A stretch of 43,112 nucleotides of DNA from a virus (IMGVR_UViG_3300045256_000816:1-43112), one strand, 5' to 3'; counted from the first letter of the stretch, positions 22,131 through 29,451 are shown. A program made the numbers and translations. The notes: generated by a model not told the origin, from the letters alone.

Positions 22131-22754
22131 ATGAAGCGCATCGCTTTGCTCGTAGCTGCTTCCCTGGCCGCCAAGAATGCACATGCAGCCGATCCGCCTA
22201 CCGATCGCGAACTGATCGTCGGCACCGCGGGCTGCGCCCTCGTGCGCGACGCCCTGGCCCGGCTGCGCTGCTTCGAGGGGTTTGCCGAGGACGCCACCGC
22301 GCGCCTCACGCCGGCCGAGCGCGGGGACGCCGAGGCGGTGGCGCGCGTCCTCAACGGCGTCGCGGCGTCGGCCCCTGCGCCGCCGATGACGGATGCGCAG
22401 CGCACGATCTTCCTCAGCGGACAAGCCTTCGCCGGGCGCGGGCGCTGCGAGCTGCTCGTGCGCTTGCGGAACGACGGTGCCGAGCCGCTGTCCTTCGTCG
22501 GGCTCAATATCGAGGTTGTGGCGGACGGCCGAACCTCGCTGGAGAGCTTCAACTTCCGCGATCTGGGCCGGCTTGAGGCACGTGAGGAAACTCGTGCCCT
22601 CGACCGGCCCTGCGGGCCGCTGATGAACTTCCGGGTGACCAGCGTGCCAATCTGCACATCCGGCTCCGTGAGCTTCCGAGACTGCCTAGATCACGTCCAT
22701 GGCCGCATACAAACACCGCAGGGGGAGCGGCCAGTGTTTCGCGCTGGCCCTTGA
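22131..22754 (+). CDS. Secreted/periplasmic hypothetical protein
   Basis: A 207-aa protein with a Sec signal peptide (MKRIALLVAASLAAKNAHAA, cleavage after AHA). The mature part contains six or more Cys, suggesting disulphides, and a beta-rich middle (RCELLVRLRNDGAEPLSFVG, then LNIEVVADGRTSLESFNFRD) that looks like an immunoglobulin-like or FxLYD-type sandwich. No family assigned. It is divergent from the lipoprotein gene with 84 nt between start codons, so the two could share a control region and act together in the envelope. The start at 22131 places the signal peptide correctly. Confidence 0.7.
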   Translation: MKRIALLVAASLAAKNAHAADPPTDRELIVGTAGCALVRDALARLRCFEGFAEDATARLTPAERGDAEAVARVLNGVAASAPAPPMTDAQRTIFLSGQAFAGRGRCELLVRLRNDGAEPLSFVGLNIEVVADGRTSLESFNFRDLGRLEAREETRALDRPCGPLMNFRVTSVPICTSGSVSFRDCLDHVHGRIQTPQGERPVFRAGP

Positions 22755-22990
22755 CGCACACGATGCCGTTCCGCGATGGTGCCAAGGCTAGCAGGGCGGC
22801 TTGAACACCCCTTGCGGCGGTTTCTCAACGGCGTCGGCCCCGCGCCAGGGGCACCCCGATACGTCCGGGTGGCGTGCAGGCATGTCCAAGGTCGGAGTTT
22901 GCTCCGTCCCAAAGCTGCGCGCGGCCGTCCGTTGAGCGGCTGTTCAACACCCGGACCCGCGGCGGGGGTCCCCGCGAAGGAGGCACGGCG
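22755..22990. promoter_or_regulatory. Intergenic region upstream of bro-gapR with inverted repeats
   Basis: A 236-nt region without a supported gene. It contains the dyad GTTGA-8 nt-TCAAC at 22931-22948, a near copy of part of it (TTGAACACCC at 22801-22810 versus TTCAACACCC at 22943-22952), and the perfect 6-bp repeat GGACCC/GGGTCC at about 22953-22971. GAAGGAGG lies just before the ATG at 22991. These are candidate operator/promoter elements; no sigma-70 boxes are convincing. Confidence 0.4.
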
Positions 22991-23614
22991 ATGCCGGCCA
23001 ACCCGCAATCCACCGCGCTCGCCTACGGCGCGCACGCCCTCGAAGCCATCCACCACGACGGGCTGACTTGGCTCAGGGTTCATTCGCTGAGTGAACCCTT
23101 GGGCTTCGACAACGCTCGAAGCGTCCTCAACCTCTACGCCCGCAATGCCGACGAGTTCGGCCCGAACGAGACACGGGAGCTGCCGCTCCCCACCGCGGGC
23201 GGCGTCCAGAAGGTCCGCGTCTTCTCCCTCCACGGCGCGCGGCTGCTGGCCATGCTCGCCTCGACGCCCGAGGCGAAGAGGTTCCGCCGCTGGGTGATCG
23301 ACCGCCTCGCGGAGCTGGACGCGGCCCGCCCCGACACCGCCGCCCGCGCGAAGCGCCACGCCCGGATCGAGGAGCAGGTGGCCCGCTTCCGCCAGCACCT
23401 CCTCGCCGAGGACGAGCGCTACGACCCCTTCGTCGAGCGGCTCGACCGCATCGACCAGGACATCGCCGCCCTCAACATGGACAAGCGCGACGTCTACGCC
23501 GAGGCGCGCGCGGCCGGCCTCTCCGAGGAGGAGCTGCGGTCCATGCGCGCATCGCGCCGCATGATCGCCATCGGCTGGGAAGCCCCGCGCCGGAAGGGCC
23601 TGCGCCATGGCTGA
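22991..23614 (+). CDS. Bro-N domain protein fused to a GapR-like (DUF2312) domain
   Basis: A 207-aa two-domain protein. Residues about 14-106 are a Bro-N/antirepressor domain: LTWLRVHSLSEPLGFDNARS, VRVFSLHGARLLAMLAS and EAKRFRRWVIDRLAELD. Residues about 147-190 are a GapR-like segment: FVERLDRIDQDIAALNMDKR then DVYAEARAAGLSEEELRSM. This is close to the DUF2312 protein at 5645-5950 (LVQRLERIEQDIGALNSDKR then DVYAEAKSAGF). Bro-N proteins are DNA-binding phage antirepressors; GapR binds overtwisted DNA. The C-terminal part after the core diverges from GapR, lacking the RYRR-DP end. Strong ribosome site GAAGGAGG. A regulator acting on supercoiled DNA is inferred. Confidence 0.85.
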   Translation: MPANPQSTALAYGAHALEAIHHDGLTWLRVHSLSEPLGFDNARSVLNLYARNADEFGPNETRELPLPTAGGVQKVRVFSLHGARLLAMLASTPEAKRFRRWVIDRLAELDAARPDTAARAKRHARIEEQVARFRQHLLAEDERYDPFVERLDRIDQDIAALNMDKRDVYAEARAAGLSEEELRSMRASRRMIAIGWEAPRRKGLRHG

Positions 23615-23837
23615 CCTCACCCTCCGCGAGGTCGCGGACGCCCTGAACCCCATCGCGATCCGGATCGCCGGCCAGGCCGCCGAGCTCGACGGGCTGCGGC
23701 TCATGGTTCCCGAGGCCCACCCCGCGCGCCCGGTGCTGGACGAGGCGCAGTCGCTCCTGTCGCACGCCTGGCAGGTGCTCGGCCTCGCCGAGGACGAGCT
23801 CGCGGACGAAGGCGGGGAGGGCGGCGATGACGCCTGA
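23607..23837 (+). CDS. Hypothetical small acidic protein
   Basis: A 76-aa helical protein (MADLTLREVADALNPIAIRI at the start) with a very acidic end (LAEDELADEGGEGGDDA). It overlaps the Bro-GapR gene by 8 nt and the next gene by 11 nt, so these three appear to be one translation unit. The helical hairpin pattern (GQAAELDGLRLMVPEAHPAR, then VLDEAQSLLSHAWQVLGLAE) is not recognised. Confidence 0.6.
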   Translation: MADLTLREVADALNPIAIRIAGQAAELDGLRLMVPEAHPARPVLDEAQSLLSHAWQVLGLAEDELADEGGEGGDDA

Positions 23838-24024
23838 CGCGCCCCGCGCCCCGCACCCCGACACGCCGGTTCCCCGGCCGCGCGACGAGGACCTCCAGCT
23901 CCGGAGCGGCCTCGCTGCGCTGCGCGACCTCCTGGAGGCCGCCCGGGACCTGCACTCCGTCCATCCGGAGAGCCTGGCTGCCCTCGTCAATGCCCTGCTG
24001 ACAGCCGGCCCGCCGCCGCGCTAG
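23827..24024 (+). CDS. Hypothetical small protein
   Basis: A 65-aa protein with a proline-rich start (MTPDAPRAPHPDTPVPRPRD) and one helix (LAALRDLLEAARDLHSVHPE). Last gene before the intrinsic terminator, which supports an end of transcription here. No function assigned. Confidence 0.55.
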   Translation: MTPDAPRAPHPDTPVPRPRDEDLQLRSGLAALRDLLEAARDLHSVHPESLAALVNALLTAGPPPR

Positions 24025-24063
24025 GCTGGCACTGTCCGGGTTCCCGGGCTCACTCTCCTTCGC

Positions 24064-24097
24064 GGGCGCCGGGGGCTTCCTCCGGCGCCCTTTCCTT
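24064..24097 (+). terminator. Intrinsic terminator before the capsid block
   Basis: A perfect 9-bp stem GGGCGCCGG (24064-24072) / CCGGCGCCC (24082-24090) with a 9-nt loop, followed directly by TTTCCTT. This is the clearest Rho-independent terminator in the window and insulates the accessory island from the second late promoter 8 nt downstream. Confidence 0.8.
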
Positions 24098-24104
24098 GTC
24101 CGGG

Positions 24105-24156
24105 GGAAACGCTTCCGGGGCGCATCGCTCGCCGGCCGCGGCCAAGGTGCCCCGGC
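24105..24156 (+). promoter_or_regulatory. Putative late promoter 2 (capsid/tail block)
   Basis: Near-duplicate of the element at 12147-12196. GGAAACGCTTCC at 24105-24116 differs by one base from the perfect palindrome of copy 1, then GGGGCGCAT, then GCCGCGGCCAAGGTGCC up to the ATG at 24157. The distance from palindrome to start codon is 40 nt here and 38 nt in copy 1. It follows an intrinsic terminator, as expected for a fresh transcription start. Probably bound by the Mor-like activator. Confidence 0.65.
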
Positions 24157-25323
24157 ATGACCGCCCCCGCCCCCCAGCCGCCCGCACCGGGCGCCGAGCC
24201 GCTGCCGCCCTTCGAGGTGTTCCGCGCCGGAACGCACACGGCGATGGACGGGCAGCGGCTCTCCTTCTCGCGCGACGACCTCGCCGCGATCGCCGCCGCC
24301 TACGACCCCGCAACCCGCGAGGCGCCGCTCGTCGCCGGCCACCCGAAGCACGACGACCCCGCCTACGGCTGGCTCGACCGCCTCGAGGTGAAGGGCGACA
24401 CGCTCGTCGCCCACCCGAAGCAGGTGGACAGCGCCTTCGCGGAGATGGTCCGCAAGGGCCGCTTCAAGCACCGCTCCATCGCGCTGCTGCCGCCCGGCTC
24501 GCCCGGCAACCCGTCCGCCACCGCGCACTACCCCAAGCACATCGGCTTCCTCGGCGCCCAGCCGCCGGCCGTGCAGGGCCTCAAGCCGATCGCCTTCGGC
24601 CGGATCGACGAGACGAGCGTCGCCTTCATGGAGCCCTGGCAGCAGTCCGGCCTCGGCCGGATGCTCCAGCGGCTGCGCGAGTGGCTCATCGCCGAGAAGG
24701 GCGCCGAGACCGCGGACCGCGTCCTGCCCTCCTGGGAGATCGAGGACGTGTCGCGTCCGCCCGTCGCGCCGGCGCCGCAGCCCTTCCCCGCCTTCTCCGA
24801 GCCGCCCCTCAACCCGCCTCCAAGGGAGCCTGAAGTGACCGACAAGACCGTGGCGGAGCTGCAGGCGCAGCTCGACGCCGAGAAGGCCGCGCGCGAGGCG
24901 GCCGAGCGCCAGGTGGCCGAGCAGGCCGCCGCCTTCGCCGAGGCCGAGGCGCGCGACCGCCGCCGGGACGACGAGGCCTTCCTCGACGGCCTGGTGAAGG
25001 AGGGCCGCCTGATCCCCGCGCTCAAGGCGGACGCGCTCGCCTTCATGGCGGCGCTCGAGCCGAAGGAGGCCGTCGTCGCCTTCGCCGAGGGCGAGAAGCG
25101 CGCCCCGCACGCCGCCTTCCGCGAGCTGCTCGGCAAGCTGCCGAAGGTCATTCCCTTCGGCGAGTTCGCCGGCGGCACGGGCGAGATCCGCGCGGTCGAC
25201 CCGCAGGACGCCTCGTCCATCCAGCGCGAGGCCGCCGCCTTCATGGAGCGCGAGGCCAAGCAGGGCCGCGCCGTCACCATCGCCGAGGCCATCGAGGCCG
25301 TCACCAAGGGAGCCGCCGCGTGA
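24157..25323 (+). CDS. Head maturation protease-scaffold fusion (Mu gpI-like)
   Basis: A 388-aa protein. The N-terminal part (about 15-160) is Mu gpI-like: FRAGTHTAMDGQRLSFSRDD, APLVAGHPKHDDPAYGWLDR, FKHRSIALLPPGSPGNPSAT and HIGFLGAQPPAVQGLKPI. It is the serine-type protease that processes the scaffold and capsid. His57 in AGHPKH and Ser106 in HRSIALL are likely catalytic. The C-terminal half (about 227-388) is a charged coiled coil (VAELQAQLDAEKAAREAAER) ending in helical segments, i.e. the scaffold. In Mu the scaffold Z is made from an internal start in the same frame; see the separate entry at 24835. Confidence 0.9.
   Translation: MTAPAPQPPAPGAEPLPPFEVFRAGTHTAMDGQRLSFSRDDLAAIAAAYDPATREAPLVAGHPKHDDPAYGWLDRLEVKGDTLVAHPKQVDSAFAEMVRKGRFKHRSIALLPPGSPGNPSATAHYPKHIGFLGAQPPAVQGLKPIAFGRIDETSVAFMEPWQQSGLGRMLQRLREWLIAEKGAETADRVLPSWEIEDVSRPPVAPAPQPFPAFSEPPLNPPPREPEVTDKTVAELQAQLDAEKAAREAAERQVAEQAAAFAEAEARDRRRDDEAFLDGLVKEGRLIPALKADALAFMAALEPKEAVVAFAEGEKRAPHAAFRELLGKLPKVIPFGEFAGGTGEIRAVDPQDASSIQREAAAFMEREAKQGRAVTIAEAIEAVTKGAAA
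24835..25323 (+). CDS. Internal in-frame start: scaffold protein (Z-like)
   Basis: Inside the protease gene a GTG at 24835 is in the same frame and is preceded by GGGAG (24824-24828) with 6 nt spacing. It lies exactly at the junction between the proline-rich linker and the coiled-coil scaffold (VTDKTVAELQAQLDAEK). The product would be a 162-aa protease-free scaffold, as gene Z in Mu and Nu3 in lambda. Ribosome site and domain boundary coincide, which is unlikely by chance, but this is a prediction. Confidence 0.65.
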   Translation: MTDKTVAELQAQLDAEKAAREAAERQVAEQAAAFAEAEARDRRRDDEAFLDGLVKEGRLIPALKADALAFMAALEPKEAVVAFAEGEKRAPHAAFRELLGKLPKVIPFGEFAGGTGEIRAVDPQDASSIQREAAAFMEREAKQGRAVTIAEAIEAVTKGAAA

Positions 25324-25700
25324 GCACGCCGATCCTCACCCAGTCCTTCACCGCGGGCGGGGCCATCGGCGCCAACCGCATCGTGGCGCCCCACGGCTCG
25401 AACGCCGGCCAGGTGGTGCAGAGCAACGCGTCCGGCGCCCTCTTCGGGGTCTGCACGCAGCCGGGCGGCGCCGCCTCCGGCGAGCGCGTGGACGTCCAGC
25501 TGCAGGGCACCGCCCGCGTCGTCGCAGGCGGCACCGTCGCCTTCGGCGCGCCGGTGACGGCGGACGCCAACGGCGCCGCCGTGGCCGCCGCCCCCGCCGC
25601 GGGGGCCAACGCCCGCGTGCTCGGCTTCGCGCTCGAGGCGGCCGCCTCCGGCGATCTCTTCTTCGTGCTGCTCAGCCAGCACACCATGCAGGGGGCCTGA
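25320..25700 (+). CDS. Capsid decoration/cement protein (DUF2190)
   Basis: A 126-aa small beta-rich protein. The start is a GTG overlapping the protease stop. The DUF2190 pattern is visible: FTAGGAIGANRIVAPHGSNA, VQLQGTARVVAGGTVAFGAP and VTADANGAAVAAAPAAGANA with a final LGFALEAAASGDLFFVLL strand. Such proteins trimerise on the outside of the head and stabilise it. Directly precedes the major capsid gene, as is common. Confidence 0.88.
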   Translation: MSTPILTQSFTAGGAIGANRIVAPHGSNAGQVVQSNASGALFGVCTQPGGAASGERVDVQLQGTARVVAGGTVAFGAPVTADANGAAVAAAPAAGANARVLGFALEAAASGDLFFVLLSQHTMQGA

Positions 25701-25703
25701 CCC

Positions 25704-26660
25704 ATGGCGCTTGCGCCCTTCACCGTCCAGCCGAACCTGGTCGCGGCCTCCGGCCTCTACCGGAACACCCGCCTCATCGCGGACCTGGTGCTGCCCCGCA
25801 TCGCCCCGGTGGGCACGCAGACCTTCAAGTGGCTGCTGCACACCATGGCGGACGGGTACACCATCCCCGACACGCGCGTGGGCCGCACGAGCCGCCCGCG
25901 CAGCGTCGAGTTCAGCGCCACCGAGCAGTCGGGCATGACGGTGGACTACGGCATCGAGGTGCCCATCCCCAACGCCGACGTGCGCAACGCCCAGGGGCAG
26001 GCGGACGCCGTCGCCCGCGTGGCCACGGATCCGCGCACCAAGGCGACGCTGCTGGCGACGGACCTCGTGCTGCTCGACCGCGAGGTCCGGGTGGCCAACC
26101 TGGTCTTCACGCTCGCGACCTACCCGAGCGCCAACCGCACCACGCTCTCCGGCACGAGCCAGTGGAGCGACTTCACGAACTCGGACCCGATCGGGGCCAT
26201 CCACGCCGCGGCGGACAGCATGATCATGCGCCCGAACGTCGGCGTGATGGGCCGGCAGGTCTTCACCGCGCTGCGCCGCCACCCGAAGATCGTCTCCGCC
26301 GTGCTGGGCAACGCAGGCACCTCCGGCGTCGTGTCGGCCGAGGACATCGCACGCCTGTTCGACCTCGACCGCCTGCTGGTGGGCGAGGCCTTCCTCAACA
26401 CCGCGCGGCCCGGCCAGGCGGCCAACATGTCCCGCGTGTGGGGCAAGCACTTCGCCATGATGTACCTCGACCCGAACGGCGGGCCCATGGACATGCCCTC
26501 CTTCGGCTGGACCCAGCCCTGGGGCGAGCGCGTCGCGGGCACGATCGAGGACCCGAACATGGGCCTCCGCGGCGGCGAGTGGGTGCGCGTCGGCGAGAGC
26601 GTGGCGGAGGTCGTCGCGGCGAACGCGATGGGCTACCTCTTCCGCGACGCGGTCGCCTGA
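25704..26660 (+). CDS. Major capsid protein
   Basis: A 318-aa capsid protein. HK97-fold hallmarks are suggested by the early LYRNTRLIADLVLPRIAPVG, the E-loop-like TFKWLLHTMADGYTIPDTRV, the spine-helix ARVATDPRTKATLLATDLVL, and later ADSMIMRPNVGVMGRQVFTA with YLDPNGGPMDMPSFGWTQ. It is the family found in B3-like transposable siphophages rather than Mu gpT itself. It sits after the decoration gene and before connector genes. Abundant expression from the second late promoter is expected. Confidence 0.9.
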   Translation: MALAPFTVQPNLVAASGLYRNTRLIADLVLPRIAPVGTQTFKWLLHTMADGYTIPDTRVGRTSRPRSVEFSATEQSGMTVDYGIEVPIPNADVRNAQGQADAVARVATDPRTKATLLATDLVLLDREVRVANLVFTLATYPSANRTTLSGTSQWSDFTNSDPIGAIHAAADSMIMRPNVGVMGRQVFTALRRHPKIVSAVLGNAGTSGVVSAEDIARLFDLDRLLVGEAFLNTARPGQAANMSRVWGKHFAMMYLDPNGGPMDMPSFGWTQPWGERVAGTIEDPNMGLRGGEWVRVGESVAEVVAANAMGYLFRDAVA

Positions 26661-26674
26661 CGGGAGGCCGCGCC

Positions 26675-26899
26675 ATGACCCAGAAGAAGGGCGACATCGT
26701 CGCCGAGAAGATCTCGGCGGGGGCGGCCACCGCCGCTGCCCTCGCGGTTTCGAAGCCCGCGACGGCCACCGTCCGCCTCCTCTGCAACCTCGACCACGAC
26801 GGCGTCCGCCACGACGAGGGTGCCGAGGTCGAGCTGCCCGCCGATGTCGCGCTCCGCCTCGTCGAGGGCGGCGCGGCCGAGACCGTCACCGCCGGCTGA
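26675..26899 (+). CDS. Small head-associated hypothetical protein
   Basis: A 74-aa protein (MTQKKGDIVAEKISAGAATA) with a C-terminal beta hairpin-like part (VRLLCNLDHDGVRHDEGAEV then ELPADVALRLVEGGAAETV) resembling DUF7210/Mu gp35-type proteins between capsid and gp36. Function not known; probably a minor head or connector component. GGGAGG lies 9 nt upstream of the ATG. Confidence 0.65.
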   Translation: MTQKKGDIVAEKISAGAATAAALAVSKPATATVRLLCNLDHDGVRHDEGAEVELPADVALRLVEGGAAETVTAG

Positions 26900-26901
26900 C
26901 A

Positions 26902-27342
26902 ATGCCCTACGCCACCCAGGCAGACCTCGTCGCGCGCTTCGGGACGGAGGAGCTCGTCCAGCTCACCGACCGGACGGGCGCGGACACGGTCGAAGCCGGG
27001 GTGGTGGACGCGGCGCTCGCCGATGCCGCCGCGAAGATCCACGGATACCTCGCAGCGCGCTACGCGCTGCCCGTCTCGCCCGCGCCGGACCTGCTGCGCA
27101 GCATGCAGGCCGACGTCGCGCGCTACCTGCTGCACGGCGATCGGGCGACCGAGCTGGTCCGGAAGAACTACGAGGACGCCCTCAAGCTGCTGCGCGACCT
27201 TTCCGAAGGGAAGGCCGTGCTCGCGGGCGCGTCGCCGGCGGGGGCGGGGGCCTCGCCGGCGGCCGCAGCGGGCCAGGTGCGGGTCGCCGCGCCCGGGCGG
27301 CGCTTCGGCGCCGAGGGCGGCATCGGGGAGTACCTCGGGTGA
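26902..27342 (+). CDS. Head-tail connector, gp36-like (DUF1320)
   Basis: A 146-aa protein with the DUF1320/Mu gp36 signature: YATQADLVARFGTEELVQLT at the N-terminus, AKIHGYLAARYALPVSPAPD and VRKNYEDALKLLRDLSEGKA. This family folds like other head-tail adaptors (gp6/gp15-type) and lies under the portal. A flexible Ala/Gly linker precedes the final segment. Only 2 nt separate it from the previous stop. Confidence 0.92.
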   Translation: MPYATQADLVARFGTEELVQLTDRTGADTVEAGVVDAALADAAAKIHGYLAARYALPVSPAPDLLRSMQADVARYLLHGDRATELVRKNYEDALKLLRDLSEGKAVLAGASPAGAGASPAAAAGQVRVAAPGRRFGAEGGIGEYLG

Positions 27343-27833
27343 CCGCGCGCGTCGTGATCGCCGATGGCCTGGTGCGCCGCGCCTTCCAGGGCCTCGAGGC
27401 GCTGGGCGCGGACCTGACGCCGCTCTTCAGGGAGGTGGGCAGCCGCCTCGTCTCGAACACCAAACTCCGCTTCGAGGAGGGTCGCGCGCCGGACGGCCGC
27501 GCCTGGATCCCCTCCATCCGCGCGAGGACGCAGCGCGGCCAGACGCTGCGCAGCAGTGGCAACCTAATGAACTCCATCAGCTATCGTGCCGAGCCGCGCC
27601 AAGTCATTGTCGGAACGAACACGCCCTACGCGGCGGTCCACCAATTCGGCACCACGATCCGCGCGAAGAATGCCAAGGCCCTTCGCTTCCAGATCGGCGA
27701 GCGCTGGGTCTTCAAGAAGAGCGTCACCATCCCGGCGCGCCCCTTCCTCGGGATCTCGGCCGAGGACGTCGTGGACCTGCAGGCCATCGTCGCGCGGCGC
27801 GTGGCGCAGGCGATCGCGGGCCGCGGCCCATGA
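27339..27833 (+). CDS. Mu gpG-like virion morphogenesis/tail completion protein
   Basis: A 164-aa protein of the Phage_tail_S / gpG family (head-tail joining or tail completion). Signatures: LFREVGSRLVSNTKLRFEEG, APDGRAWIPSIRARTQRGQT, LRSSGNLMNSISYRAEPRQV and TPYAAVHQFGTTIRAKNAKA, with RPFLGISAEDVVDL at the end. GTG start overlaps the gp36 stop. In Mu the G gene lies before the protease gene; here it has been moved to after gp36. Confidence 0.92.
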   Translation: MTARVVIADGLVRRAFQGLEALGADLTPLFREVGSRLVSNTKLRFEEGRAPDGRAWIPSIRARTQRGQTLRSSGNLMNSISYRAEPRQVIVGTNTPYAAVHQFGTTIRAKNAKALRFQIGERWVFKKSVTIPARPFLGISAEDVVDLQAIVARRVAQAIAGRGP

Positions 27834-28261
27834 GCCTCCTCACCAATGTCCAGGACCGGCTCCGCCAGCAGGTGCCCCAGCTGCGCACCGTGGACGGCCT
27901 GGCCGCCTACGCCTCGCTGCCCGCGAAGCCCCCGACCGCGAAGCTGCCCGCGGCCTACGTCTTCGCGCTGTCGGACAGCGGGGAGCCGAACGCCACCGCC
28001 TCCGGGCCGCACCGCCAGCGCATCACCACCGTGATCGGCGTCGCGCTGGTCGTTTCCACGCTTCCGGATGCGCGCGGCGAGGCCGGCGCGCTGGCGCTCG
28101 AGCCTCTCCGCGCCCTCGTCCGCAACGCCCTGATGGGTTGGAAGCCCGCCGGCGCCGACACGCCCTTCGACTTCCTGGCCGGCGAGCTCCTGCAGGCGAA
28201 GGAAGGCACCGCCGACTGGCAGCTGACCCTGTCCTGCCGATCCACCGTCTCGATCCTCTGA
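27830..28261 (+). CDS. Tail terminator protein (gp37-like)
   Basis: A 143-aa protein with the profile of tail terminators: an N-terminal helix (VQDRLRQQVPQLRTVDGLAA), central strands (LPAAYVFALSDSGEPNATAS, then HRQRITTVIGVALVVST) and a helix before WKPAGADTPFDFLAGELLQA. It ends with a strand pair (TADWQLTLSCRSTVSIL). It would cap the tail tube and join it to the head. ATGA overlap with G. Confidence 0.82.
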   Translation: MSLLTNVQDRLRQQVPQLRTVDGLAAYASLPAKPPTAKLPAAYVFALSDSGEPNATASGPHRQRITTVIGVALVVSTLPDARGEAGALALEPLRALVRNALMGWKPAGADTPFDFLAGELLQAKEGTADWQLTLSCRSTVSIL

Positions 28262-28275
28262 GGGACCCCCGGACC

Positions 28276-28461
28276 ATGGCCGAGAAGCCCGACCCCGCGC
28301 CCGCGCCCCGCCCGACCGAGGGCGGCAGCTACCTCGTCGAGGGACGCCGCAAGCCGCGCCGCGTCGAGTTCACCGCCCCCGGCTCGGCCGAGGGCGAGGA
28401 GGCACCGGCGACGCCGGCGGCCCAGGCGCCGGCCGAGGACGGCACGGACGGGGAGGCCTGA
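28276..28461 (+). CDS. Small disordered tail-region protein
   Basis: A 61-aa protein, mostly Pro/Ala/Glu (MAEKPDPAPAPRPTEGGSYL), with one short basic ordered core (VEGRRKPRRVEF). Small proteins of this type occur before tail tube genes in siphophages (similar in outline to Mu gp38). It lies 3 nt before the tail tube gene. Function unknown. Confidence 0.6.
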   Translation: MAEKPDPAPAPRPTEGGSYLVEGRRKPRRVEFTAPGSAEGEEAPATPAAQAPAEDGTDGEA

Positions 28462-28464
28462 TCC

Positions 28465-29409
28465 ATGGCACGCATGACCCACCTCCTGGCGCTCTGCGCC
28501 ATGGAGACGACCTACGGCACCTTCGTCTCGCCCTCCGCCACCGTGGCGGCCGACGTGCTGATCTTCCGCGACGTGGACGTGTCGGGGCTCGACGCGGAGC
28601 TGGTCGAGCGGCCGCGCGTGCTGCCCTACCACGGCTATCCGGCCCGCGCGGCGCGCCACAGCCGCGCGCTCGCCCTGTCCGGCACGCTGCCGCTGCCCGC
28701 GGCCGGCGCCGCCGGCACGGCCCCCGCCTGGCGGCGCATCCTTCGGGCCTGCGGCATGGCCGAGACCATCACCGCCGGCACGCGGGTCGACTACACGCCG
28801 ATCTCGGCCGCGCAGGAGGGCGTGTCCCTCCAGTTCTTCCTGGACGGGTCGCGGCACGAGGCCGCCGGCGCCCGCGGCACCTTCGCGCTGAACTTCACGG
28901 CCGGAGAGGAGCCGACGCTCAACGCGTCGCTCCAGGCCGTGGTGCGCCCGCAGGCGGCCGCCGCGTTCCCGGCCAGCCCGGCCTTCACGGGCTGGCCGGA
29001 CACGACCGAGGTGCGCAACACGACCTCCACGCTCACCATCGGCGGGCAGACGATCCCCTTCCGGTCGGTGGGCTACACCCACGGCAACCAGCTGGCGCAG
29101 CGCGACATTCCCGCGCGGCGCGAGGTGCGGATCACCGGCCGCACGCCGACGCTCGACCTGCTGATCGAGGCGCCGGACGGCCTCGCGCCGCTCGACTTCT
29201 TCAACCTCGCGGACACCGGCGCGGTGACCGCGATGAACCTGGTCCACGGCGTCGGCGCCGGGAACATCGTCGAGCTCACCTGCAACCAGCTGCAGATCCT
29301 TCCGGGCCCCCGGTACGAGCGCGACGGCGACGTCGCGATGCTCCGCCTCCAGGCCCGCGCCCACCCCACGGCGGCCGGCAACGACGAAGTGCTGATCCGC
29401 GTCCGCTGA
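28465..29409 (+). CDS. Major tail tube protein (siphovirus type)
   Basis: A 314-aa tail tube protein. It begins ARMTHLLALCAMETTYGTFV and contains the beta-rich body with DVLIFRDVDVSGLDAELVER, VDYTPISAAQEGVSLQFFLD, GARGTFALNFTAGEEPTLNA and VTAMNLVHGVGAGNIVELTC. Proteins of this length and pattern (phage_tail_tube family 2 type) form flexible non-contractile tails in B3-like transposable phages. No sheath gene follows, which fits. Confidence 0.85.
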   Translation: MARMTHLLALCAMETTYGTFVSPSATVAADVLIFRDVDVSGLDAELVERPRVLPYHGYPARAARHSRALALSGTLPLPAAGAAGTAPAWRRILRACGMAETITAGTRVDYTPISAAQEGVSLQFFLDGSRHEAAGARGTFALNFTAGEEPTLNASLQAVVRPQAAAAFPASPAFTGWPDTTEVRNTTSTLTIGGQTIPFRSVGYTHGNQLAQRDIPARREVRITGRTPTLDLLIEAPDGLAPLDFFNLADTGAVTAMNLVHGVGAGNIVELTCNQLQILPGPRYERDGDVAMLRLQARAHPTAAGNDEVLIRVR

Positions 29410-29451
29410 GCCTTTTCCCGCAACCCCCGCGACGAAGGGACAAGCCCCCGC

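Noticed and set aside
28060-28082. Third copy of the late promoter motif (ACGCTTCCGG followed by GCGC)
   Set aside because: Only about 10 bases match, the palindrome half GGAA is absent, and it lies inside the tail terminator coding region.
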